From Paracoccus spongiarum (GTDB lineage: Bacteria; Pseudomonadota; Alphaproteobacteria; Rhodobacterales; Rhodobacteraceae), in NCBI RefSeq assembly GCF_030732095.1, contig NZ_JAVAMQ010000001.1, positions 310,001-374,000 on the forward strand: 64,000 nucleotides of DNA, in the 5' to 3' direction. The notes below the pieces were generated by a model. That model made no database searches, was not told where the DNA came from, and saw only the letters and a program-made list of their open reading frames with translations. Positions 33,148 through 41,869 of this stretch are shown one piece after another. Each line of letters begins with the position of its first letter. Position 1 is the first letter of the stretch. A program made the translations under genes and the position numbers.

Positions 33148-33957
33148 ATGTCCGCCCAGGCGCCCGTCCGCCGCGTCACCGTTCCGCAGATCGCCGGCCG
33201 CAAGGGCGCGCCGCCGATCGTCGCGCTGACCGCCTATACCGCGCCGATGGCGGCACTGGTGGACGCCCATGCCGATGTGATCCTGGTGGGCGACAGCCTC
33301 GGCATGGTGATCCACGGCCTGCCCTCGACCATCGGCGTCACGCTGGAGATGATGATCCTGCACGGCCAGGCGGTGATGCGCGGCAGCGCCCGCGCGATGG
33401 TGGTGATCGACATGCCCTTCGGCAGCTACGAGGAATCGCCCCAGCAGGCCTTCCGCAACGCCGCCCGCGTGATGGGCGAGACCGGCTGCGGCGCGGTCAA
33501 GCTGGAGGGCGGGGCGCGCATGGCCCCGACGATCCGCTTTCTGGTCGATCGCGGCATCCCGGTGATGGCGCATGTCGGCCTGACCCCGCAGGCCACGAAC
33601 GTGATGGGCGGCTTCAGGACGCAGGGCCGCGACGAGGCATCCTGGCCGGCCCATGTCGCCGACGCGGTGGCCGTGGCCGAGGCCGGCGCCTTCTCGGTCG
33701 TGGTCGAGGGGGTGATGGAGGGCCTGGCCGACCGCATCACCGAGGCCGTCGCCATCCCCACCATCGGCATCGGCGCCAGCGCGCGCTGCGACGGCCAGAT
33801 CCTCGTGCTGGACGACATGCTGGGCCTGTCAGGCCGGGTGCCGCGCTTCGTGCGCAAGTTCGGCGATCTCGGCCCCCGTGCCGAGGCGGCCATCGCGGAC
33901 TACGCCGCCGCCGTGCGCGACCGCAGCTTTCCCGCAGCCGACCAGCTGTATCGCTGA
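33148..33957 (+). CDS. panB: 3-methyl-2-oxobutanoate hydroxymethyltransferase
   Basis: PanB transfers a hydroxymethyl group from methylene-tetrahydrofolate to ketoisovalerate, giving ketopantoate. The 269 residues form a TIM barrel with [11 protein letters not shown] (metal-binding Asp), DMPFGSY, KLEGG and [10 protein letters not shown] at 33148 ([20 protein letters not shown]) is chosen as the normal N-terminus; a much longer frame upstream runs through panC and is not used. It is in one unit with panC and convergent with the MFS gene 5 bases away. Confidence 0.98.
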   Translation: MSAQAPVRRVTVPQIAGRKGAPPIVALTAYTAPMAALVDAHADVILVGDSLGMVIHGLPSTIGVTLEMMILHGQAVMRGSARAMVVIDMPFGSYEESPQQAFRNAARVMGETGCGAVKLEGGARMAPTIRFLVDRGIPVMAHVGLTPQATNVMGGFRTQGRDEASWPAHVADAVAVAEAGAFSVVVEGVMEGLADRITEAVAIPTIGIGASARCDGQILVLDDMLGLSGRVPRFVRKFGDLGPRAEAAIADYAAAVRDRSFPAADQLYR

Positions 33958-33962
33958 GAGGG

Positions 33963-35141
33963 TCAGGCGGTCTGCGCCGGCGCCGCGTCGGGCCGATCGT
34001 CGAAATCGGCGGTGCGCGCCAGCGGCGACAGCAGCAACGGCACCAGCAGCAGCGCCGCAAGCCCCATGTAGATCAAAGAGAAGCTTGTATGCTCGGCCAG
34101 CCAGCCGATGCTGCCCGGTGCCAGCAGGATGCCCGAATAGCCCATCGTGGTCACGACCGACAGTCCGACCCCCTGCGCCAGCCCCGGCACGTTGCCCGCC
34201 GCCGAGAAGGCGATGGGCACCATGTTGGCGATGCCGATGCCCGCCACGCCGAAGCCCGCGATGGCCAGCAGCGGCTGATCGGCAAGGCCCGCCAGCCCAA
34301 GCCCCGCCATCGCGACCAGCGTGCTGATGCGCAGCGTCCGCACCGCGCCCATCCTCCGCCGCAGTTCGTCGCCGAGAAAGCGCATCACCGCCATCGTTCC
34401 CGCGCAGGCCGCAAATCCCCAGCCCGCCAGCGCCAGCGAGGCGCCCATCTCGCGCTGCAGATAGACCGCCGCCCAGTCGAGGATCGCGCCCTCGGGGATC
34501 ATCGAGCACAGCGCCATCAGCCCGATCACATAGGGCAGCGGGCTGCGCGGCAGGCGCAGCGGCACGGCGGCCGCCTGATCGGCCCCCGGCGCGTCGCGAA
34601 GGATGCGCGGCAGCGCCAGCACGAGGCCCGCGGAATAGACCAGCGTGACGATCAGGGCGTGCCCGGTCTCGCCGATCAGGGTGATGACGGCCCCGCCCGC
34701 CCCGGCCCCGGCCAGCCCGCCAAGGCTCCAGAAGCCGTGGCAGGACGACATGATCGCCCGCCTGCGCGCGCGTTCGACCGCGACCGCATTGGCGTTCATC
34801 GCCACATCCATCCCGCCGATGGCGCCGCCGAACAGCAGGACGGCCGCAAACACCGTCCACAGGCCCGGCGCCAGCGAGATCAGCAGCAGCGTGGGCATGG
34901 CCAGCCATGCCGCCAGCCTGACCGCATGGGCCGATCCGCGCCGCGCCGTCAGCGCCCCGAACAGCGGCATGATCGTGACCGATCCGATGCCCAGCACCAG
35001 CACCATCAGCCCGGCGACCGCCTCGGAAATCTCGAGCCGCTGCATCAGCGTGGGCAGCTTGGGCGCCCAGCTTCCGACCAGCAACCCGTTCAGCAAGAAC
35101 AGCGCCGAGACCGCCCGACGCGCACCGGGAAAGGGTGTCAC
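33963..35141 (-). CDS. MFS transporter
   Basis: A 392-residue major facilitator with about 12 hydrophobic helices. It has the family layout of YbjJ-like carriers: LLVGSWAPKLPTLMQRLEIS near the start, FGALTARRGSAHAV as motif A after helix 2, and GAIGGMDVAMNANAVAVE in helix 4. The substrate is unknown. The start is GTG at 35141 (VTPFPGARRAVSALFLLNG) with GAGGATC upstream. The gene begins 7 bases after the D-2-hydroxyacid dehydrogenase, so the two form one unit, and the carrier may move a related organic acid or sugar acid; that is inference. Confidence 0.87.
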   Translation of the reverse strand: MTPFPGARRAVSALFLLNGLLVGSWAPKLPTLMQRLEISEAVAGLMVLVLGIGSVTIMPLFGALTARRGSAHAVRLAAWLAMPTLLLISLAPGLWTVFAAVLLFGGAIGGMDVAMNANAVAVERARRRAIMSSCHGFWSLGGLAGAGAGGAVITLIGETGHALIVTLVYSAGLVLALPRILRDAPGADQAAAVPLRLPRSPLPYVIGLMALCSMIPEGAILDWAAVYLQREMGASLALAGWGFAACAGTMAVMRFLGDELRRRMGAVRTLRISTLVAMAGLGLAGLADQPLLAIAGFGVAGIGIANMVPIAFSAAGNVPGLAQGVGLSVVTTMGYSGILLAPGSIGWLAEHTSFSLIYMGLAALLLVPLLLSPLARTADFDDRPDAAPAQTA

Positions 35142-35148
35142 GCGATCC

Positions 35149-36150
35149 TCACAGCATCGAGGGCACGACCAGGTCCGGTGGCCGGTGGCCGTCGGCATAG
35201 GTCTTGATGTTGATCAGCACCTTCTCGCCCATCTCGGCGCGGCCCTCGACGGTGGCGCTGCCCATATGCGGCAGCAGCACGACATTGGGCAGTTCGCGCA
35301 GGCGCGGATTGATCTCGTGGCCATGCTCGAACACGTCCAGCCCGGCGCCCGCGATCTCGCCCGCCCGCAGCATCCGGGTCAGGGCGTTCTCGTCGATGAC
35401 TTCACCGCGCGAGGTGTTCACGACCACCGCCGTCGGCTTCATCAGCTTCAGCCGCCGCGCGTTCAGCAGGTGGAAGGTCGAGGGCGTGTGCGGCGCGTTG
35501 ACGCTGACGATGTCCATGCGGCTCAGCATCTGGTCAAGGCTTTCCCACCAGGTCGCCTGCAGTTCCTCCTCGATCTCGGGGCGCAGCCGGCGGCGGTTGT
35601 GGTAATGGACCTGCATGCCGAAGGCATTGGCCCGCCGCGCCACCGCCTGGCCGATCCGGCCCATGCCCAGGATGCCCAGCCGGCGGCCGCCGACGCGGCC
35701 GCCCAGATGCGCGGTGGGCGCCCAGCCGCCCCAGCGGCCGGCCTGCATCTCGGCCAGCCCTTCCGGAATGCGCCGCGTCACCGCAAGGATCAGCGCGATC
35801 GCCATGTCGGCGGTGTCCTCGGTCACCACCCCGGGCGTGTTCGTCACCAGCACCCCCCGCTGCCGCGCCGACAGCACGTCGATGTGATCGACGCCCGCGC
35901 CGTAATTCGCGATCAGCTTCAGCCGCTCGCCGGCCTGGGCCAGCATGTTGGCATCGATATGGTCGGTGACGGTGGGCACGATCACGTCGCTGTTCTGCAT
36001 CAGGCTGGCCAGTTCGTCACGCGACAGCTTGCGGTCGTCGTCGCGCAGCACGGCGTCGAACAGTTCGCTCATCCGGGTCTCGACGGTCTCGGGCAGGCGC
36101 CGCGTGACCGACACGCGCAGCTTCTGTCTCGCGGGCTGGGTGCTGTGCAT
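35149..36150 (-). CDS. D-2-hydroxyacid dehydrogenase (glyoxylate/hydroxypyruvate reductase type)
   Basis: A 333-residue NAD(P)-dependent enzyme. It has the Rossmann motif GRRLGILGMGRIGQAVARRA near residue 155-175, the catalytic arginine in NTSRGEVIDENAL, the glutamate in LDVFEHG and the histidine in LLPHMGSATVEGR. The overall pattern, with NYGAGVDHIDVLSARQRGV, is that of GyaR/GhrB-like glyoxylate and hydroxypyruvate reductases. ATG at 36150 (MHSTQPARQKLRVSVTRRLP) begins the substrate domain. It is first in a unit with the MFS carrier and divergent from the SH3-protein gene. Confidence 0.92.
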   Translation of the reverse strand: MHSTQPARQKLRVSVTRRLPETVETRMSELFDAVLRDDDRKLSRDELASLMQNSDVIVPTVTDHIDANMLAQAGERLKLIANYGAGVDHIDVLSARQRGVLVTNTPGVVTEDTADMAIALILAVTRRIPEGLAEMQAGRWGGWAPTAHLGGRVGGRRLGILGMGRIGQAVARRANAFGMQVHYHNRRRLRPEIEEELQATWWESLDQMLSRMDIVSVNAPHTPSTFHLLNARRLKLMKPTAVVVNTSRGEVIDENALTRMLRAGEIAGAGLDVFEHGHEINPRLRELPNVVLLPHMGSATVEGRAEMGEKVLINIKTYADGHRPPDLVVPSML

Positions 36151-36263
36151 CGAAACCTCACTTTCTCGCGGTCCTGTCGGTGCCGCCCTTTCCTTGTCGG
36201 GCGGCTTTTGGCAAACTGCCCCCGTTGCGGGGCAGGCACAAGACCCCACGAGGAGGCCGTGAA

Positions 36264-36383
36264 ATGCAGCCACCGGATCGGCAGCGCGCGACCGGCGCGC
36301 AGGGCTTCGGGGTGCAGGTCATGGCCGGGCAGGCGGACAGGGCAGGCCCCTGGCCGGATCAGGCAGGATTGGACGACGAATGA
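36264..36383 (+). CDS. 39-codon leader ORF coupled to the SH3-protein gene
   Basis: A short frame (MQPPDRQRATGAQGFGVQVM and 19 more residues) starts at 36264 behind a perfect AGGAGG (36251-36256, 7-base spacing). Its TGA overlaps the ATG of the next gene (ATGA at 36380-36383). Such a strong ribosome site with stop-start overlap suggests real translation that feeds ribosomes into the downstream gene. The peptide itself, rich in Gln, Gly and Pro, resembles nothing I know and may have no function beyond coupling. Confidence 0.42.
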   Translation: MQPPDRQRATGAQGFGVQVMAGQADRAGPWPDQAGLDDE

Positions 36384-37009
36384 AGATCAGCGCGTTGACG
36401 GGCCGGCGCATCGGGGCCGCGGCGGTTCTGGCGACCGGGCTTGCGATCGCGCCGCTGGCGGTTCTGGCCGCGGTCGGCGGCCCCGGCGGCGCCGTCAGCC
36501 CCGGCGGCGATGCGCCCCGCGGCGAGGTTGCGCGGATCATCCGCGTGCAGGCAGACGACGCGGGCGCGACCGAAGGCGGGGCGCGCGGCGCGGTCACCAA
36601 CCTGCCCCTGCCCCGCTATGTCAGCCTCAAGGGCAGCGAGGGGAATGCGCGGCGCGGCCCCAGCCTGTCGCATCGCATCGACTGGGTGTTCCGCCATGCC
36701 GGAATGCCGCTGCGCGTGGTCGCCGAGTTCGGCCACTGGCGGCGGGTCGAGGACAAGGACGGCGCCGGCGGCTGGGTGCATTACGCGCTGCTGTCGGGCG
36801 TCAGGACCGCCCTCGTCACCGAGGACATGGTCGAGTTGCGCAGCCGTCCCGACACCGGTGCCGACATCGTCGCGCGGGCCGAGATGGGGGCGATCGTGCG
36901 GCTGGGCGAATGCAATCGAGACTGGTGCCGCATCGCGGGCGGCGGCCAGCGGGGATGGGTGCCCAAATCGGTGATCTGGGGGGTCGATCCCGGCGAGATC
37001 CGCGACTGA
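36380..37009 (+). CDS. Exported SH3-domain protein
   Basis: A 209-residue protein with a signal peptide or anchor (about residues 8-30), a Gly/Pro-rich linker and two bacterial SH3-like repeats: about 80-135 (YVSLKGSEGNARRGPSLSHR, then WRRVEDKDGAGGWVHYALLSG) and 145-205 (VELRSRPDTGADIVARAEMG, WCRIAGGGQRGWVPKSVIWG). This is the SH3_4-type module, which usually binds peptidoglycan or other wall components. It follows the 39-codon leader ORF with an ATGA overlap. Role in the envelope is inferred. Confidence 0.85.
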   Translation: MKISALTGRRIGAAAVLATGLAIAPLAVLAAVGGPGGAVSPGGDAPRGEVARIIRVQADDAGATEGGARGAVTNLPLPRYVSLKGSEGNARRGPSLSHRIDWVFRHAGMPLRVVAEFGHWRRVEDKDGAGGWVHYALLSGVRTALVTEDMVELRSRPDTGADIVARAEMGAIVRLGECNRDWCRIAGGGQRGWVPKSVIWGVDPGEIRD

Positions 37010-37318
37010 CCCGCGACAGCCGGGCGCCGTCGGGCTTTCGCCCATGCGGCCCGTGACGCCCTTGCGGTCCGGGTGCCGCCGCGCGCCGCGCCAGCGGCGC
37101 GCCACCGCCCGTCCGGCAGGACGCCGACCATCGGTCGGCCCCCCCTCGGCCACCGCCCGCCCCGCCGCGACGCACGCCGGGGCGGGCGAGGCGCCGAAGC
37201 CCCTTTTCAGCCGGTTCCGGCCGCGCGCCCTTCCGCCGCGGCACCACCGCGCGGGCGGACCGCTCAGCCTCGTTCGCGCAGTCCGGCAACGCCGGCAGGC
37301 CCAGCCCGCCCGGCTGGC
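37010..37318. other. 309-base convergent gap without a gene
   Basis: Very GC-rich DNA between the stops of the SH3-protein gene and the M3 peptidase gene. I see no coding frame and no clear terminator with a T-run; small GC hairpins such as GGGCTTTCGCCC near 37034 could end either transcript. Confidence 0.5.
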
Positions 37319-39343
37319 TCAGGTCAGGCCGCGCCCCTTCAGCAGCGCCTCGACCCCCGGCATCCGCGCGCGGAAATCCAGCCACAGCCGGTCCGCCGGG
37401 GCCGCGCCGCCGCGCGACAGGATCGTGCGCTCCAGCCGTTCGGCCGTGGCCGCGTCGAAGATGTCGCCGGTCTCCTCGAAGGCCGCGAAGGCGTCGGCAT
37501 CCATCACCTCGGACCACATGTAGCTGTAATAGCCGCTTGCATAGCCGTCGCCGCTGAAGACATGGGCGAAATGCGGCGTGGCGTGGCGCATCGGAATGGC
37601 CGCCGGCGCCCCCAGCCCGGCCAGCAGCTCGGCCTGCCGCGCCATCGGGTCCTCGGGCGGGGCGCCGCGATGGAAGGCCAGGTCCACCAGCGCGCTTTCC
37701 AGGTACTCGATGGTGGCGAAGCCGGCATCGGCCCTGCCCGCCGCCAGCAGCCGGTCGCGCAGATCCGCCGGCAGCGGCGCGCCGGTCGCGTGGTGGCGGG
37801 CATGGGCATCCAGCACCGCGGGCTGTTCCAGCCAGTGTTCGTAGAGCTGGCTGGGAAGTTCGACGAAATCCTGCGCCACCGACGTCCCCGAGATCGAGGG
37901 CCAGTGCACATCCGACAGGATGTGATGGGTGGCGTGGCCGAACTCGTGAAACAGCGTGCGCGCGTCGTCCCAGGACAGCAGGGCCGGCCCGTCCTGCCCT
38001 GCGGGCGGGGTGAAGTTGCAGACATTGACCACGATCGGCCGCCGGCCCGCGCCGATCCCGTGCTGCGTCTGCAGGGTCGAACACCACGCCCCCGACCGCT
38101 TGCCGGGACGGGCGAAGTAGTCGCCGATGAAGAGCGCCATCAGCCGCCCCTTGCGGGTGATGCGCCAGGCCCGCACATCGGGCGCCCATAGCGGCGCCTC
38201 GACCGGCTCGAACTCCAGCCCGAACAGGCGTCTCGCGACATCGAAGACCGCGCCCAGCATCGCATCCAGCGTCAGATAGGGCTTCACGTCGGAGGCGTCG
38301 AAATCATGGTCGCGCCGGCGCAGCCTTTCGGCGTAGAAGCGCCAGTCCCAGGGCTCCAGCGGGCCGTTTCCGCCATCCTCGGCCAGCATCGCCGTCAGCC
38401 GCGCCTCGTCCGCCGCGGCGCGGCGGCGCGCGGCCTGCCAGACCTCGCCCAGCAAAGCCTCGACCCGCACGGCCGAGCCCGCCATCTCGGGCTCGAGCCG
38501 GTAGGCCGCGAAATCCTCGTGGCCCAGCAACCGCGCCCGTTCATGGCGCAGCGCCAGGATCTCGCGGGCCAGCGGCAGGTTGCTGGTCGCCGCGCCGCCC
38601 GCCCCCTGCCCCGATCCGCGTGCAGTCCAGGCCCGGAACGCGACCTCGCGCAGGGCGCGATCCTCGGCATGCTCCAGAAAGGGCACGATCAGCGACCGGT
38701 TCAGCGTCACCACCTGCCCGTCCATGCCGCGTTCGCGCGCGGCCAGGCGCATCGCCTCGACCAGCCAGCCGGGCAGGCCGCGCAGGCCGTCCTCGGGCAC
38801 CGGCAGCACATAGTCGCGCTCATCGGCCAGCACGTTCTGGGCGAAGCCGGTGGTCAGCACGGCCATCCGGCTGCGGATCTCGGCCATCCGGTCGCGGGCC
38901 GCGCCCTCCAGCCCGGCACCGGCGCGGGTCAGGTCACGCAGCGCCAGTTCGGTGATGCGGCGGTCCTCGGGCGCAAGCCCGCCCGCCGCCGCGGCCACCG
39001 CCTTCACCCGCGCGTAAAGCCGCGGGTCCATGCTGGTGCGGCTGTGATACGCCGCCAGACGCGGTGCGAAATCGCGCTGCAGCGCCTCGCGCGCGGGCGT
39101 CGAATCGACCGAGGCCAGCGTGTAGAAGATCGACAGGACGCGGTTCAGCCCCTCCTCGGCCGTCTCCAGAGCCGCGACCGTGTTCAGGAAGCTGGCGGGT
39201 TCGGGATTGGCGGCGATCGCCTCGATCACCGCCTCGGCCTCGGCCAGGGCTGCGGCGAATCCCGGCGCGAAATCCGCGTCCTCGATCAGGTCGAAGCGCG
39301 GCAGCCCCTCGGGGCCGGTCCAGCGGGTCAGTTCGGGGTTCAT
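37319..39343 (-). CDS. M3 family metallopeptidase (oligopeptidase A / peptidyl-dipeptidase Dcp type)
   Basis: A 674-residue zinc peptidase of cytoplasmic oligopeptide breakdown. The catalytic HEFGHATHH (H465-E466...H469) and the downstream glutamate in FVELPSQLYEHWL are present, as is the C-terminal MRHATPHFAHVFSGDGYASG with the substrate-binding His/Tyr loop. No signal peptide is seen, so it acts in the cytoplasm. ATG at 39343 (MNPELTRWTGPEG) fits the family start. Length equals Dcp/OpdA (about 680). Whether it is a dipeptidase or an endo-oligopeptidase cannot be read. Confidence 0.95.
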   Translation of the reverse strand: MNPELTRWTGPEGLPRFDLIEDADFAPGFAAALAEAEAVIEAIAANPEPASFLNTVAALETAEEGLNRVLSIFYTLASVDSTPAREALQRDFAPRLAAYHSRTSMDPRLYARVKAVAAAAGGLAPEDRRITELALRDLTRAGAGLEGAARDRMAEIRSRMAVLTTGFAQNVLADERDYVLPVPEDGLRGLPGWLVEAMRLAARERGMDGQVVTLNRSLIVPFLEHAEDRALREVAFRAWTARGSGQGAGGAATSNLPLAREILALRHERARLLGHEDFAAYRLEPEMAGSAVRVEALLGEVWQAARRRAAADEARLTAMLAEDGGNGPLEPWDWRFYAERLRRRDHDFDASDVKPYLTLDAMLGAVFDVARRLFGLEFEPVEAPLWAPDVRAWRITRKGRLMALFIGDYFARPGKRSGAWCSTLQTQHGIGAGRRPIVVNVCNFTPPAGQDGPALLSWDDARTLFHEFGHATHHILSDVHWPSISGTSVAQDFVELPSQLYEHWLEQPAVLDAHARHHATGAPLPADLRDRLLAAGRADAGFATIEYLESALVDLAFHRGAPPEDPMARQAELLAGLGAPAAIPMRHATPHFAHVFSGDGYASGYYSYMWSEVMDADAFAAFEETGDIFDAATAERLERTILSRGGAAPADRLWLDFRARMPGVEALLKGRGLT

Positions 39344-39371
39344 GCAGCTCTCCTGTGGCCGGGAGGCCAGC

Positions 39372-40448
39372 CTAGGATGGCTGCGCGGCGGTTTCCAGTG
39401 CCGCCGCCACGGTCCCGCAGATCGCACAATCCGCGCGCCGCCTTGTGCGGATCATCCGGGTCTCGCCATGCAGCCCGTCGAAGATCAGCATGCGGTCGCG
39501 CAGGCCCTGGCCCGCCCCGGTCAGCAGCTTGATCGCCTCCAGCGCCATCATGCTGCCGACCACGCCGGGCAGCGCGCCGACCACCCCGGCCTCGGCGCAG
39601 GCGGGCGCCAGTCCCGCGGCCGGCGGCAGCGGAAACAGGCAGGCGAGGCAGGGCCCGCCCCGCGCCGGGTCATAGAGGGTCACCTGGCCTTCCCATTGCG
39701 CGATGGCACCGGCGATCAGCGGCACCCCGGCCGCCACCGCGGCACGGTTCACGCCGTCGCGGGCGGCGAAACTGTCGGTGCCGTCGATCACCAGATCATG
39801 CCCGGCCAGCAGCGCGGCATCCGCCGCGGTGACGCGCCGCAGCAGCGGCGTGACCGCGACATGCGGGTTCAGCGCCGCCATCGCGGCGGCGGCGGCCTCG
39901 GCCTTGGGCAACCCGCGCTGATCGGCGCGAAAGATCACCTGCCGCTGCAGGTTCGACAGGTCGACCCGGTCGTCATCGGCCAGCGTGATCCGCCCGACCC
40001 CGGCGGCCGCGAGGTAAAGACAGACAGGCGCGCCCAGACCGCCCGCGCCCACCACCAGCACCCGTGCGCCGCGCAGCCGCATCTGGCCGGCTCCGCCGAT
40101 CTCGCGCAGCACCAGATGCCGGGCATAGCGGTCCAGCTCGTCCCCGCCCATCCCGGCATCGCCGCCCTCGGGCGGGGCGGCAGGCCGCAGCGCCGCCTCG
40201 GGCGCGCGGGCGCGCAAGCCGCGCAGCAGCGCGCGATAGCCGAGGATCGCCGCCACCACGCCGCCGCCGACCGCCCAGGTCGCGGCCGACCCGCCGACTA
40301 GGGCCGCCGCCCGACTGGCCGGCGCCAGCAGGTGCAGCAGGATGATCGTCAGCCACAGCCCGCCCAGCAGCGCCGCGAGGCGCGGGCCGGGAAGGCGCAG
40401 GAACCGCCCCAGGAGAAGGATGGCCGCCAGCAGCCACAGCCCGGCCAT
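39372..40448 (-). CDS. moeB: Membrane-anchored MoeB/ThiF/HesA adenylyltransferase
   Basis: A 358-residue E1-like enzyme that would adenylate the C-terminal glycine of MoaD- or ThiS-type sulfur carriers. The ThiF domain has the ATP loop VLVVGAGGLGAPVCLYLAAA, DDDRVDLSNLQRQ, the DGTDSFAARDGVNRA segment, and zinc cysteines CLAC and CAIC. Two hydrophobic helices at about residues 2-65 precede it, which free MoeB lacks; similar anchored forms are known in Rhodobacteraceae. ATG at 40448 forms a TGATG overlap with the small gene upstream. Molybdopterin or thiamine specificity is not decidable. Confidence 0.9.
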   Translation of the reverse strand: MAGLWLLAAILLLGRFLRLPGPRLAALLGGLWLTIILLHLLAPASRAAALVGGSAATWAVGGGVVAAILGYRALLRGLRARAPEAALRPAAPPEGGDAGMGGDELDRYARHLVLREIGGAGQMRLRGARVLVVGAGGLGAPVCLYLAAAGVGRITLADDDRVDLSNLQRQVIFRADQRGLPKAEAAAAAMAALNPHVAVTPLLRRVTAADAALLAGHDLVIDGTDSFAARDGVNRAAVAAGVPLIAGAIAQWEGQVTLYDPARGGPCLACLFPLPPAAGLAPACAEAGVVGALPGVVGSMMALEAIKLLTGAGQGLRDRMLIFDGLHGETRMIRTRRRADCAICGTVAAALETAAQPS

Positions 40449-40729
40449 CACCCGCCCCCGGTCAGGCCGGAACCGCCCGCGCCGCGCGCGGTCGCGCCGG
40501 GTTCGGCAACCTCGTCACAGACCGCCTGCGGCGCGGTCGCGGCCACCATCGGCGCGATGCGGCCGCCATCCGCGATGGGGCGGCGGTCTGCCCCAAGGGC
40601 GATCGGCGCGACCCCAAGAGGCCCGCGACGGTCACCCTCCCTGAACGGGGCGCGGGTGAACCGACTGCCGGTGTCGATCCTCCCCTCGTTCACCCTTTCG
40701 CCTGCGTCATGCCAACTACTCACGCTCAT
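40448..40729 (-). CDS. Small hypothetical protein between dut and moeB
   Basis: A 93-residue frame (MSVSSWHDAGERVNEGRIDT onward) starts inside the end of dut (14-base overlap) and stops on a TGATG overlap with moeB. The composition is Gly/Ala/Pro/Arg-rich with no motif or hydrophobic segment, and I recognise no family. The tight overlaps at both ends argue for a translated coupling ORF; the weak composition argues for a degraded remnant. A TTG lies directly before the ATG. Confidence 0.35.
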   Translation of the reverse strand: MSVSSWHDAGERVNEGRIDTGSRFTRAPFREGDRRGPLGVAPIALGADRRPIADGGRIAPMVAATAPQAVCDEVAEPGATARGAGGSGLTGGG

Positions 40730-41240
40730 CAACCCGGTCCGTGTCGGCGGTCTTGATGGTCATGCCGACGCCCGTCGAGCCAAAGCCACCCCCGCTCCGC
40801 CGGGTCGTGGCCGAAAACTCCTGCACGACAGTGAAGCAGGGCCTCAGGACCGGGACGAAAAGCATCTGCGCGATCCGCTCCCCGGGCGCGATGACGATCG
40901 GCTGCGTATCGGGGCTGCTGCGGTTCCAGACGCTTATGAACACTTGTCCGGTGTAGTCGGCGTCGACCACACCGGTCAGGTTTCCAAGCACGAGCCCCTT
41001 CCTGTGGCCCAACCCCGATCGCGGGACGATGACAGCGGTCACAGACGGATCGGCGATGTGAATCGCCATGCCCGACGGAACCAGGACGGCAGGGGCGCCG
41101 GGCGGGATCGTCATCGGCGCATCCGGACACGCATAGAGATCAATCCCGGCGGCCATCGCCGACTGATAGCGCGGCAGCCCCCAGTCCCGAAGTCGGGGAT
41201 CCAGGACTTTGACCTCGACCGTGAGGGGGGGGTAATCCAT
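40716..41240 (-). CDS. dut: dUTP diphosphatase of enterobacterial type
   Basis: Dut hydrolyses dUTP to dUMP and keeps uracil out of DNA. The 174-residue trimer-type enzyme has all five motifs: AAGIDLYA, PRSGLGHRKGLVLGN, GVVDADYTGQV (catalytic Asp), ERIAQMLF and GGFGSTG. AIHIADPS, SGLGHRKGLVLGN and ISVWNRSSPD match the E. coli/gammaproteobacterial form closely and differ from the usual alphaproteobacterial SGLA-type dUTPases. ATG at 41240 (MDYPPLTVEVKVLDPRL) starts the domain; longer frames run into non-coding DNA. It borders a 2.26-kb gene-poor stretch. Confidence 0.93.
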   Translation of the reverse strand: MDYPPLTVEVKVLDPRLRDWGLPRYQSAMAAGIDLYACPDAPMTIPPGAPAVLVPSGMAIHIADPSVTAVIVPRSGLGHRKGLVLGNLTGVVDADYTGQVFISVWNRSSPDTQPIVIAPGERIAQMLFVPVLRPCFTVVQEFSATTRRSGGGFGSTGVGMTIKTADTDRVDERE

Positions 41241-41789
41241 GTCAGTTTCACCTCGGGTGCAAGCCGCGTCCGGCCCTTGTTCCCCGACGCGGGCCAACAT
41301 ATCACCCCGCAGGCAGCGGTCAAGGAACTGTCTCCGGGTGTCGACGGGCCGCTCGGCCATGCGTCCGCCGCAGATCGGGATCGTCGGCGGTGACTTTGCC
41401 GATAGCCCCGGCGCCAAGCCCCGCTGCAGCGCCGGAAGGCCGCCGGGCGCACCGCCCGGACGGGATCGGTCGGTGGACGCCGAGCGTTCCGGTCCCGGCA
41501 TCGGCAGCACGACCGAAACGCGCGCTTCCCGCCCGTTTCGCATGGGAAATATCCGCCCAACTGCCCTCCAGGGGGGCATGAATGCGGTTGTTGCCCAACC
41601 TTTTCGCTGCAGACATGAAAGCCGAAACGCAGTCGGTCGATGCGGGACGGACGAACCTCGGCGTCGGTTTGCGCCGCCCGGCGTCATGCGCGTCGCGCCC
41701 GATCAAGGCAACCGGGTTCAGGCCGGCCGCGACACAGGGGGCGAGCCCCCTGGGATCAGCGTGGATCTGGCACGCAGGCCGACACTGCG

Positions 41790-41869
41790 CCTGTCGCTGG
41801 ATCCTTGCGTCGCCCCCTCGGAACGGGCGGTCGATCTCTGCGCCTCGGGGCGCAAGGATGCGTCGCAGG
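41790..41869. repeat. Long imperfect inverted repeat in the gene-poor stretch
   Basis: CCTGTCGCTGGATCCTTGCG (41790-41809) pairs with CGCAAGGATGCGTCGCAGG (41851-41869), with an uninterrupted 9-base core ATCCTTGCG/CGCAAGGAT and additional inner GCCCC/GGGGC pairing. A transcript would fold into a stem of about 20 bp. A smaller hairpin, CAGGGGGC-GA-GCCCCCTG, lies at 41735-41752. Could be part of a structured RNA; no promoter was identified. Confidence 0.5.
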
